Below are positions 45,562 through 55,234 of a stretch of 64,000 nucleotides of DNA, piece by piece (the first letter of the stretch is position 1; the number at the start of each line of letters is the position of its first letter). Location: positions 8,060,001 through 8,124,000 of the forward strand of contig NW_025408668.1 in assembly GCF_020360975.1 (NCBI RefSeq), given 5' to 3'. The notes under the pieces were generated by a model that had not been told where the DNA came from, searched no databases, and was given only the letters and a program-made list of their open reading frames with translations. The DNA comes from Hirsutella rhossiliensis (lineage: Eukaryota; Ascomycota; Sordariomycetes; Hypocreales; Ophiocordycipitaceae). A program made the position numbers and the translations under genes.

Positions 45562-47219
45562 ATGGAAGCACGTGTACAAAACGCTCTTCGATATATTGAA
45601 AATTTTCCCGGTGCTAAAGTCGCAACCGTAGCGCGAGAATTCGGTGTAACACGTGATCGATTGCGATACCGTCTTCAAGGCCGACCTCCTAAAACTGGCC
45701 AGCGAGCTAGAAATACGAGGCTTTCCGAACCAGAAGAGAAGGCCCTATGTCGCTATATCGATCGTTTGGATAATATAAACCTTGCGGTACGCGTCGAGTT
45801 CGTTACTGACGCGGCAAACTGTATCTTGCGCGAGCGGTCTAGCCAGCGCGACGCTCCTACCGTGGGGCCAAACTGGACTTCTCGCTTCTTAAAGCGTCAC
45901 GGCTACTTCAAAAAGCGCCAAAAAAGGCTTCAAGCAGAGCGCCAAGTCTCCGAGAATCTTACACGAGTTAACCAGTATTTCCAGCATCTTCGGCAGGTTA
46001 TCCAAGACAATGGTATACCTCCTGAGGATATCTGGAATATGGACGAGACTGGTTTTCGCATCGGGGTTGGAAAAGACCAGCTGATTGTGACAAAACGGAG
46101 GAGAGCTCATTATTTTGGCATTCCTGAGAATAGGGAATCCGCTACTGCGATCGAAGCTATCTCGGCGAATGGGGAGGTTGTTCCGGCTTTTTTGATACTC
46201 GCTGGCCAGATGCACATGGCTTCATGGTATCAAATACCTGAGCTAGATCCTGACACAGTTATTCGACCCACGCCTACTGGTTACTCAAACGACGTGATTA
46301 GTCTGGAGTGGCTCCAGCATTTTGACAAGCACTCGGAAAAAAGCTCAAGAAGCTCGAAGCGACTTCTAATTCTTGATGGTCATGGCTCTCACCATACCAG
46401 GCAGTTCATTGAATACTGCGACAACCACAATATTATTCCTTCGGCATGCCGCCTAATCTCACGCATGCACTTCAGCCTTTGGACGTTGTCGTTTTCCAGC
46501 CCCTAAAGCACTATCACGCCAAGGCTTTAGATGTCATGGTTCGAGATGGCCTCGTCAACATAACCAAGCTTGAGTTTCTCTCCTGCATTCAACAAGTACG
46601 ATTGCATGCTTTCAAGGAGAGTACTATACGCTCCGCATTTCGCAAGACAGGAATCTTCCCATTCAATCCACAAGTAGTACTTCAATGTTTGGAAGCTCGT
46701 CAAGCCACGACACCCACACCTCCTCCCAATTCAGGACCACACTCCTCACCTTTCGAGACACCATTGACTCTACGACAAATAAACAAGGTAGCGGACAAAT
46801 TAGATCTCGTCCTTGAAGACGATAAAAGCCTGGATCCCGACTTTTCTCACGATCTCAGTCGATTTATTCGAGGATCGCTATCTCTGGCGACTGAGCTCGT
46901 GCAGACTAAAAGGACTTGGGACGAACCAAAATGGCGGAGCGGATCCAAAAACAACGTAAGGCTATGAAGAATATACAGTTACAATCAGGAGGAGTATTGT
47001 CAGTGGCCCAAGGACGGGAAATGGTGCAACAAAGGGAGATGATCAGATTGCTAAAGCAAGGAAGGTAGTAGAAGACGCGGAGAAAAGGCGCATAACGCAC
47101 GCAAGCGATGGTTTGAGGAAGCAGCAAAAAAGGCACGCCAATGGAGGGGTTCAGGAAGGTTAGAACGAGTGGAAGTACGCGATTCTGAGCGTGGTACGCG
47201 GTGGTTGAAGCGATTCTAG
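45562..47219 (+). pseudogene. Frameshifted Fot1/pogo transposase
   Basis: ATG at 45,562. The N-terminus has the helix-turn-helix pattern (VATVAREFGVTRDRLRYRLQG), then a CENP-B-like DNA-binding region (VGPNWTSRFLKRHG). The DDE domain shows WNMDETGFRIG (first Asp, near 46,038) and LLILDGHGSHHTRQF (second Asp, near 46,370); the third Asp lies in LTHALQPLDVVVFQPLKHYH, reached only after a shift at about 46,441. Three further shifts at about 46,930, 47,038 and 47,087 lead to a conserved-looking tail (RKRWFEEAAKKARQW, then DSERGTRW) that stops at TAG 47,217-47,219, exactly at the inner edge of the right repeat. All four shifts are in the same direction, equal to single-base losses. As written the gene cannot give a full transposase. 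Confidence 0.9.
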
Positions 47220-47331
47220 GTCGGGGAGTCGAAATTCTGGGTATTCCGGTGGTGTGGGGATACTGGTGGTGAGCACCAACTTTAGGAGGTGGGAGCTTGC
47301 GAATTCCAAATAAAGTGGGGCGTGGCACGGG
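47220..47331 (-). repeat. Right terminal inverted repeat, 112 bp
   Basis: Exact reverse complement of 45,401-45,512. It is followed by the TA target copy and a (TCAC)n run. Confidence 0.95.
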
Positions 47332-47333
47332 TA

Positions 47334-47366
47334 CTCACTCACTCACTCACTCACTCACTCACCGCA
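47334..47366 (+). repeat. (TCAC)n microsatellite
   Basis: About seven tandem TCAC units directly to the right of the transposon insertion point, then ordinary upstream sequence of the nucleoside hydrolase gene. Confidence 0.8.
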
Positions 47367-47578
47367 GCCTCTCTCACCCCCCGAAGTGTATTCGGCCGCT
47401 TCCCTCATCAACCCCGGCGTCTAAACTGGACAACCTGGTTTCGTCCTTTGCTTTCTTCTTCGTTACGCACATGCCCTCTCTTTATTCATTCTACATACCC
47501 ACGATAGCGCGGCCCTGGAAAAAGTCACGCGGCTTCATCGGCCAGGCAAACAGATAGACAGATCGGGGAGCCATCGCC

Positions 47579-48953
47579 ATGCTGGACTCGTCGGACCAGA
47601 TTCCCGTCTGGCTGGACTGCGATCCGGGCCACGATGTACGGCTCTCATCTCTTGACACCGTCCGCTGCGAACGGAGACTGACGGTTCCGCACAGGACGTG
47701 TTTGCAATCCTGCTGGCGGCTCACCACCCCCGGATCAAGCTCCTAGGCATCTCGACCGTCTTTGGAAATGCCTCGCTCGAGTACGTTCTTGACACCTCGA
47801 CCCCCCCCCCCAAAGCAGCGGAACTCAACCCTTTTCCTCGTCGCAGACACACGACGCGCAACGCCGCCTCGGTCCTCACAGCCCTGGGCCGGCACGCCGA
47901 CGTCCCCCTGCACGTCGGCCTGGCCAAGGCCCTCGAGCGGCCCGCCCTGCACGCGCCCACCGACATCCACGGCGACTCGGGCCTCGACGGCACCGACCTG
48001 CTGCCCGAGCCCGCGTGCCGGCCGTCCGACGTGCCGGCCGTCGACGCCATGGCCGCCGCCCTCGCCGCCCAGCGCCCCGGCACCGCCTGGGTCGTCGCCA
48101 CGGGCGCCCTCACAAACGTCGGCGCCCTGTTCCGCGCCCGCCCGGATCTCGTCGCCCACGTCCGCGGCCTCAGCCTCATGGGCGGTTCCTTTGGCGGCGG
48201 CTTCTCCGACGCGCCCATGGGCCACGTCGACAACCAGGCCCGCATCGGAAACGTCACCCCCTACGCAGAGTTCAACATGCTCGTCGACCCAGAGGCCGCC
48301 GCCCACGTCTTCCACAGCCCCGACATTGCCGCAAAGACGACCGTCGTGCCCCTCGACCTGAGCCACCAGGTCCTCGCCACCGACCGCGTCCGCGAGCTGC
48401 TCCTCTACGGCGCCGACGGCCACCGGGCTGGGCCGGGCAAGTCGACGCTGCGCACCATGCTCGTCGAGCTCCTCTACTTTTTCGCAAAGACGTACTCGTA
48501 AGTCTCCTTGTCCCAGCTCCTTCGCTCTCTCCACGGCCTCTCAATCTCGGCCCCGGCTTGCTGCTCCGCCAATGACCTCTAACGGCACGCGCCCCCAGCG
48601 ACGTCTTCGGCATCACCGCCGGCCCGCCGCTGCACGACCCCATCGCCGTAGCCGCCGTGCTCATCGGCACCGTTGACGAGATCCCCTTTTCCGAGTGGGA
48701 CGCCGCCAGGAGCGAGCAGCCCCAACACAACGAGCGCTTCAACGTTACCGTCGTCACCGACGGCTCCTTCGAAGAGGCCAAGGGCGGCGTCAAGGAGACC
48801 GGCCGGACCCTGGCTGAGCCCATGCCCGCTGGACACCAGGGGGTGCGCATCCCGAGGAGTATGGACGTCGACAAGTTTTGGCAGGTCATCGAGGAGTGTA
48901 TCCAGCGAGCCGACGCGGTCAACGAAAAGGCTCGGGAGGAAGCCAGTGCTTGA
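47579..48953 (+). CDS. URH1: Nucleoside hydrolase (uridine/inosine type, Urh1-like)
   Basis: Four exons: 47,579-47,635, 47,695-47,780, 47,847-48,497 and 48,599-48,953; introns of 59, 66 and 101 nt (GTACGG...CACAG, GTACGT...CGCAG, GTAAGT...CCCAG). The product is 382 residues. The calcium-binding family motif D-x-D-x-x-x-D-D is at residues 13-20 (DCDPGHDD), only restored by the first splice; further family blocks are ISTVFGNASLEHTTRNA, HGDSGLDGTDLLPE, TGALTNVGALFRARPDL, LMGGSFGGG, NVTPYAEFNMLVDPEAA and GPPLHDPIAVAAVL, the last with the active-site His. Known role: hydrolyses the N-glycosidic bond of ribonucleosides for salvage. Which base is preferred cannot be told. The second intron is a multiple of three and carries a C run. 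It converges on TPC1. Confidence 0.92.
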
Positions 48954-49127
48954 GCATGGAGCAAGGAGAGATGAGAAAAGGAGTCATGGCAGTCACTGGC
49001 CTTTGCTTGTCCGAGTGCGTGTTCTCGGCTTGTCGTCGTCGGCCGGCAGTGAGTCCTCAGACGGCGCGCATGAGCCCCGCCGGCTTGATGCAAGAGTGAG
49101 AGAAGACGTGTATTTGCAGTATAGAGT

Positions 49128-50219
49128 TTACATGGGCGCCTCTTGGGTCGTGCCGCGGCTCGTCATCAGCTTCAAGCTCTGCTCGTAGGTCCAAAGCGTG
49201 ACGGCGCTCGCCGGCGCAGCCTTGATGAGGCTGATGGGAAGCCCCCTGTACAGCCCGCGCAGCCCTTCTCTCTGAAAAATCGTGCTCACGGCACGGAGGG
49301 CCGTCGTGTACTCGGGAATGTCGCTGTATATGTAGCGGCTCCTGGTGGGCCCCTGCACCTGGAGCCGCTTGCGCACCAGGTCGAGGGGGAAGACGGCCGT
49401 CTTGGCGACGACGCTCGCCACGGCCCCAGCGGCGGCGTCTCGGCTGCCCCAGGGCATCTCGAGGCGGGTGAGGCGCAGACGCAGTCCCTCATAGGTGACG
49501 AAGAAGATGCCCATGAAGGGGACGACTTGCCCCCATGCTGGGCCCAGGCCTCGAAAGAAGCCCCTCCAGCCCTCGTCCCGCTTGATTTCCCAGATGGCGC
49601 TCCTCAGGGAGGTGTAGATTCGGCACTGACCCTGGGCGGCGAAGCGCGTTCTCAATAGGTCGAGCGGGTAGGTGACGCCGGTGCCAGCAACGCCCGCGGT
49701 GGCGCCGGCGATGAAGCTCTCGGCCGAGTCAGGCAGGCGGCGGGTGGGCAGGGCTGTCTGGAGGAAGAGAGTGGCGGAGCGGTAACCGGCGAATTGGACA
49801 CCGGCATAGCAGACGTACAGGAGCTCGGCGGGGACGTTACCCTTCCACAGCGCCGTGAGGCCCTCATGTTGGAGGATGTGCTTGAAGGTGGCAAAGGCAC
49901 CCAAGCGGGTGGCGGGTGCATCGCGCGGGGCAGCGAGGGGTTCGGAGGAGATGGGAGAGGGATGGGTCTGAAGCTGGAGACGGATCTTGACCACGTCGAG
50001 GGGCGCGATGACGAACCTAGGGGCATACGGGGAGACGGTCAGCGGGCAGCACGGGGGAAGAGATCGGGAGGGCGTACCGGGACACGAGGCCGGCTATTGC
50101 GCCGGCGGTGACGGCCTGGAGCTTGGTGCCCTGCGCGCTCCCGTCAGCGGACCAAGGAGGCCTGGTGCAACGCTCATCGGGCGCACCTCATCCTTGAGGC
50201 GACCGTGCCGGGCTGACAT
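49128..50219 (-). CDS. TPC1: Mitochondrial thiamine pyrophosphate carrier Tpc1
   Basis: Three exons: 50,219-50,187, 50,130-50,078 and 50,016-49,128; introns of 56 nt (GTGCGC...GCGCAG) and 61 nt (GTACGC...CCCTAG). The product is 324 residues and starts [18 protein letters not shown], matching the fungal Tpc1 N-terminus. Three carrier repeats have signatures [26 protein letters not shown] and [14 protein letters not shown]; the [17 protein letters not shown] and [23 protein letters not shown] segments are typical of this carrier. Known role: imports thiamine pyrophosphate into the mitochondrial matrix. The first exon is only 11 codons and was placed from conservation and splice signals. It is divergent from the unknown gene at 51,380. 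Confidence 0.9.
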
Positions 50220-51379
50220 GCAGGGATTCGCCTAGGACCCGAGGCCGGAGGAAAGGCGAGACAGGCGGCGCGAGAGAGGCTCTCGGTGGGTCGGCGGGCG
50301 GGTGTGCGGATGTTGGGGCTGTGATGGAGAGACAAGGTTTGTTGTGGGCAAGGAGGGCTTCCTCTGGCCCCTCTTCTTTTCTTTTGCTTCCATGTTGGCC
50401 GTGACGCCAGAATGCCACTCGGCGCATGACTTTTGCTTGTCCCGCAGGTCACGTGCACCTTGCTGCTGAAAAGGGCCAGGTAGGTACTTTGTACTTTGCG
50501 CAGGTCCAGCATCTAGAAGCCCACCGGGCCCGCTTCATTCTTCCCATTGTCTCAGCACAATGCATGCGGCGGCTCCAATTGGCCTGGTCAATAATTTAAT
50601 CGATGGCCCTGTCCCCTTGCCCCAGGAAATAGCCGATGCAATGCAGAGGTTCCATTGTTCCTTTGCCCCGAAGAGCCGCCATCTGCCCCGGTGCTCCGGA
50701 ATCGCCTTAGCCCCGCGCTCCACTGACGGCCCAGAAACTTGCGAAGCACCGCTGACACTAGCAGATCTCGCATGAGAACAAGTCGCTGAGCCCGCAATGG
50801 TCCCCAAGACTACTACCTACTAAGTATACATCTCAGTTAGTCTTCCTGGTTATCCCCCCCCCCACAAGGCTCCGGCTGTAGCCGCCACCAATCCCTCCAG
50901 CACCCAGCCGACGGGTTCGGCCGGCTTGGCCAGCCAGCGGCCAGCAAGTCAGCGGGCCCCGCAGAAAGTCAAGCAAGCTCCACGCCGCCTGACCAGCGTC
51001 ACGGGACGGAGATTTCCCCTTCTTCTCCTCCTCCTCCTCCTCCTCCTCCTCCTTCTTCTTCTTCTCCTTTTACTTCTTTTCTTCTCTGCTCAATAGCCAT
51101 CCCGCTACTCTCAACACCCTCCCGCCTCGTCCGTTCAGTCGCCCCTTCATTTCTGGACGTGGCCGAGCAAAAAGCAGAGGATTCCTAAACATCTCTCTAC
51201 CGACTGCCAAGACATACTTAACCCTCGCTTTCGCCCCGGTTTGGTTCTTCCTTGCACATCAACCGGCAATCCACGACGAACGCCGACGACTCCCTTCTCT
51301 TCGCATCCGACCACGGCCAGCAACGTCACCTCCAAGGGAGGGCACACACACGCCCTTTCCCCCGCCTGACTGACTCACA
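50220..51379. promoter_or_regulatory. 1.16-kb divergent intergenic region
   Basis: Between TPC1 (-) and the unknown gene (+). It holds a polypyrimidine tract at about 51,018-51,085 (CTCCTCCTCCTT pattern), typical of fungal core promoters just before the transcription start, here serving the plus-strand gene. Small frames at 50,535-50,807 show no domain. Confidence 0.55.
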
Positions 51380-52522
51380 ATGGGCCTAGCCATCGCGCCC
51401 CCAGACCAGGCTGGCCTCTTGGCCCCTCTCCTCCCGGCCCTGCCCGCCGCCGCCGCCTCGGCCCAGCCCGCCGTCAAACTTCTCCCTTTGCTCTCCCCTA
51501 TCCTGCGCCAGCGCGTCCAGCTGCTCTCCGAGTCTTCGTCGGAGCCCTGGCTGCGCCTTCTCTGCTACGATGCCGCCAAGGCAGTAAAGCTCGCCGACAT
51601 TGTCCGCGGGCCCTCGCTCGAGCCCCATCCCGTCTCGGGCGAGGTCGAGGTCGACTGGGGCTATGACGCCCACACCAGATACAGGCGCCTCGATCGCGAG
51701 ACGCTGCAGGCTCTCGTTGCCCTGCCGGAGCTCGGCATCGCCTTTCAGCTCGTCTACTGCGTCGGCGACCACGAGGGCGGCGGCGATGGCTGGAGGATTG
51801 GCGAAGTCACCGTGGCCGACAAGCCCTCTCCTTTTTCTCGCTTTGGCGGCGCATCCACAATCGTCGAGGCCGAACGGCACTTCCAAGACGGCCAGGGCAA
51901 CGGCGGCAGCAACAGCCAAACCAAGGCCACGCTCACCTCGCAACAACATGACAACGGACCCGCTACTGCCCAAGATGACGACGACGACGATTACTGGGGT
52001 CGTTATGACGCGACTCCGGCCCGCACTCCGGCCGTGACGCGGTCCCCTGGCCCCTGCGCAGTGCCCTCCTCCCGTTCGACCGACCCTTACCGCCCGGCCT
52101 CCACCGAGGACGACTACTTTGCGCAGTACGACCAAGTCCAGCCTGCCATGGATAACCACGACCCCGACGAGGAGGCTCAGAACGCACACCTCGTTCCGCC
52201 CCTGGGGCTCGGCAGCGCGCAGAGCTCGGGGCTCCCCGGCCAGGGCCCGGACACGACGGCGACCAGCAAGCCCATGTCCGCCGACATCATCCACCCGCGC
52301 CCCGAATCGAGCGCCAGCTCCAACGGCTCCTACAACGTCGCCAGGCTTGAGGAGACGGCGGGCAAGCAGGAGCAGAACGAGTTTGGCGTCAAGCAGCACG
52401 TCTCCCGGAGCATCAGGAGTCTGTACATGCTGGCGCGGACATCTGGCATCGCCCGCGAGGAATTTGCCCGTCTCGTCACGACTGAGCTCGCTGTCTTGGG
52501 CATCATGGAGGAGGACGACTGA
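51380..52522 (+). CDS. Conserved fungal protein of unknown function
   Basis: A single-exon frame of 380 residues with fungal codon bias and a clear leader. I do not recognise the family. Residues about 1-155 look folded: a Leu/Ala-rich start, then PLLSPILRQRVQLLSESSSEPWLRLLCYD, VEVDWGYDAHTRYRRLDRETLQALV and LGIAFQLVYCVGD, an alpha/beta-type pattern. Residues about 165-330 are low-complexity and acidic (DDDDDDYWGRYD and EDDYFAQYDQV, two similar acidic-aromatic repeats). The C-terminus (about 340-380) is a conserved-looking helical segment, KQHVSRSIRSLYMLARTSG..REEFARLV, ending MEEDD. No signal peptide or membrane helix. A cytosolic or nuclear adaptor is possible but not supported. Confidence 0.75.
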   Translation: MGLAIAPPDQAGLLAPLLPALPAAAASAQPAVKLLPLLSPILRQRVQLLSESSSEPWLRLLCYDAAKAVKLADIVRGPSLEPHPVSGEVEVDWGYDAHTRYRRLDRETLQALVALPELGIAFQLVYCVGDHEGGGDGWRIGEVTVADKPSPFSRFGGASTIVEAERHFQDGQGNGGSNSQTKATLTSQQHDNGPATAQDDDDDDYWGRYDATPARTPAVTRSPGPCAVPSSRSTDPYRPASTEDDYFAQYDQVQPAMDNHDPDEEAQNAHLVPPLGLGSAQSSGLPGQGPDTTATSKPMSADIIHPRPESSASSNGSYNVARLEETAGKQEQNEFGVKQHVSRSIRSLYMLARTSGIAREEFARLVTTELAVLGIMEEDD

Positions 52523-52981
52523 CCCGTGGCACGACGTGCCCGTCTTCTAACCCAGCGAGCGTGCCACGACGGGATATATCTGTGTTGATACCAAGTGGGG
52601 AGGGCTTCTCATCTTGCTCAAGCATGGCGTTTTGTGTTTTTTTCTGGATGGCTGCATTGGACCTTGGAGTTGGGGCCCCTCCTCGAAGCATTTTTGCCTC
52701 TTTTTCCCTTTTCAAACTTCCCGTCTATCGTACGGAAAGTGGTCAGGCCATGTACCGGGGCGCGTTGGAGAATATGTATCCTGACAGCGATAGCACATGA
52801 ATGGAAACTCCAAAATCAAGACCCATATCTTTGTTCGCTCGTCGAAATCCGCTTCTTTCGGGCGTTGCAAGGCACAACGCCGAGCCCACGCACCTCCTTT
52901 CCAGGTACCGAGGCAACAAGATGCCTCGGATTGGCGACATGAAAGCGTGACGCTTTCATCCTGCAGAAATCATGTGAGCAT
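52523..52981. other. Convergent intergenic region
   Basis: 459 bp between the unknown gene and the Zn2Cys6 gene, which converge. An inverted repeat GAAAGCGTGACGCTTTC lies at 52,941-52,957 and could form a hairpin in a 3' UTR. Nothing else is recognised. Confidence 0.5.
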
Positions 52982-54455
52982 TTAAGCAATGACCAATCTA
53001 TCCAAAGCCATCCTGGCCGTCTCGATTATCCTGACGCAGTTTCTCTGCTCGGGCGGGCACGGCGCCTGGTTCAAGGGGGACATGAGATATGGGGAGTGCT
53101 TTGGCACCTGGCCTTTCGCATTGAGCTCGTCTATAATCTCGTGCCTCCTCCGCGACGTCTGGTCCAGCTGCGCCAACACGTCCTTCAACCCCTTTCGCCT
53201 CGGAAAGGGAGGCGGCGAGGCGCTTGGGCAGCCACCCAGGCCGTATACGTCCATTTTGAGTACTGCACGAACGGCTCTCTGCCAGGCTTCGGGCTTCAAG
53301 TGCTTGTTGTTCAAGCTGTGCATGGCACAGCAGTGGCCGCCGTCGGCGGAGGCGGTGTCCCAGAGCGCCCCCATGTCCTTGAGGGAGAAAAAAAGGGTTC
53401 GGTTCTCTCTCTTGGCCGAAGCTGTCTTGTCGTCGACCATCTCGAGGATCGAGGCGTAGGCGTTGCAGGCAGACGGGACGAGAGCGCCGAGGAACATGAG
53501 GTTCTGGAACCCCTGGATGGGCGGTGGCTTGAGGGGGTCGTCGAAAAACGCGTTGGAGCAGTGACGACACTCGACAACGTCCTGCGCGACCTTGCATGCG
53601 CTTCTGGCCACGCGCATGGCCGAAGTGACGTCGGATGGAAGGTGAGCAAGCGATTCCAAGGCGAGGTAGAGGGATGAAAGGCAGCCGCACGAGATGCTTG
53701 GTATCGCCTTGACGGTTGCTCTGGGAGAGGGATCTGGCGACTCGACTGCTGTCGACAAGTCGCTGGAGGAAGATGGCAGCCGGTGTTCCGGGGGCGAGTG
53801 ATGATGTGAAGCTACGAAGTGTTTCCATGAGTCGTTGGCATCCTTTGGCGCGTCTCCCGAGAGGCCTGGCTCGTCGAGGCTGGCATTTTGGAGAATGTCG
53901 GCTCCAAGGCATTGTGCTGTGAATGTCGTGCCGTCAAAAGGCTGCCCGTCTGGTCCAGGGAGCTGGACTTGCGCATACAGCCCGAGACTGTGGGGGTCGT
54001 CTGCGCCGTCATCGCCAAACCCGCTCGGCAGCAAGTCCAGAAAGGCGGTGCTGGAGCCGGCATCAGGGCCAAAGAAGTCTAGGGTGGCATCTGTAGACCA
54101 CGTCGGCTGAGCTCCCAGACCAAGGAGCGCCTGTGGCGTGACGAGCCCGGTTGAGACGGCACTCGGCGGGGCGAGAAGAGCATCATCGGTCGACAGGTCG
54201 TCAACGTGGCGGCGCTTGCGCGGACGGCCCATGGGTTTCTGGGCGGAGTAGTGGCAGGGGATGCCTTCTCTCCGACACCGGTTACATCCGCCGGGCTCCT
54301 TGGAGCAGGCGAGTTTTCGGGCTCCTGGGCACGACGGGTGAGTAAAAAGTCTCCGAGATGGGCCCGGAGAGGGCTCCCAACTTACGGCATTCATCGCAGG
54401 CCCGATGCTTGGGCGCACCGCTCGGTGGTGTGTTTTTGGTGGACTCGGGAGTCAT
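52982..54455 (-). CDS. Zn(II)2Cys6 transcription factor
   Basis: Two exons: 54,455-54,386 and 54,324-52,982, with a 61-nt phase-1 intron (GTAAGT...GCCCAG) that splits the zinc cluster; product 470 residues. The spliced cluster is CDECRARKLAC.. then GGCNRCRREGIPC, spacing C-x2-C-x6-C-x6-C-x2-C-x6-C at residues 20-47, followed by a basic, AT-hook-like GRPRKRR. The C-terminal half (about 280-470) is helical and contains ISCGCLSSLYLALESLA, resembling the regulatory domain of AflR-type fungal regulators, but that match is tentative. An intron inside the cluster is common in this class. It is divergent from the acyltransferase gene at 55,235, which may be its target. Confidence 0.88.
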
Positions 54456-55234
54456 GGCCTGGGAGAGGCAGGGAGAAGGGTTGATGTAGCGAGAATATCA
54501 AGCCTGAGTATCGGCAGCTTCCATCAACCGGAGAGGCCGAGAAGGACGGTGCTGTAGCCGAGGTGGAGATTCAGAGCATCGAGAGGCCGTCGTCTTCTGG
54601 CCGAGAGGGTTTGCACGAGTCTCCCCTCTCCCGTTGGCAGGCATGGAACAATCAGCACTACCAATAAGCCGCAGCATCAGGCCCTGCTAGTGCACAAGAG
54701 GCCATGCAGCGTTGACGAACGCCGCGTTACGTAGTCGTACATTCAGCCCTGCGAGGCCGCTACTGCTGACGATGACGCTGACGGGCCATGCAGAGGGCGC
54801 TTTCCATGGCCAGCTTGCCGTTCCTGGCATGCGACAGTCGTTTGCCGTGGCCTTTGGAGAGGAGCAGTGTTGGATGATGTCGAAAAGTCGTCTGGTCTTG
54901 TCGCGGAAGGTCATCGCTGCAGGTGGTGGGAAAAGGCGGGCAGATTACAGAGTACGCGATCTTCAATCGCCTCCGAGGCACGAAGTATTACAAAGTACAG
55001 CGCTCCAGCCCCCCCACTTCGTCCCCTGCGCCCTGCAGCGGCCACCTGACCCACGGCACGGCAAGCGGTCCCGAGTGGCAAACCTGTGCAACAAGGGTCT
55101 TTTGCATAATACCTACCTTACCTTGGGTGTGAACCCCTGAAGAACATCAACAGCAGTCGACAGAACCGGCTGGCTGCTGGCTGTCTTCGGATTTGCAAAG
55201 CGGCTGCGCGAGACACAAACCCCTTCGACAGGCA
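54456..55234. promoter_or_regulatory. Divergent promoter, regulator/acyltransferase
   Basis: 779 bp between the divergent starts of the Zn2Cys6 gene and the wax-synthase-like gene. No CGG-type inverted triplet site stands out with confidence; short overlapping frames lack domains. Confidence 0.45.

Larger units (their letters stand above)
45401..47331 (+). mobile_element. Pogo/Fot1-type Tc1-mariner DNA transposon
   Basis: A 1,931-bp element with 112-bp terminal inverted repeats (45,401-45,512 and 47,220-47,331) that are identical base for base, flanked by a TA duplication (45,399-45,400 and 47,332-47,333), the target of the family. It carries one transposase gene on the plus strand, now frameshifted. 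It shows no RIP signature (CA and TG are normal), in contrast to the elements in the first 23.7 kb, so it probably arrived recently or escaped RIP as a single copy. It sits between the RED-like gene and the nucleoside hydrolase and interrupts neither. Confidence 0.93.
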
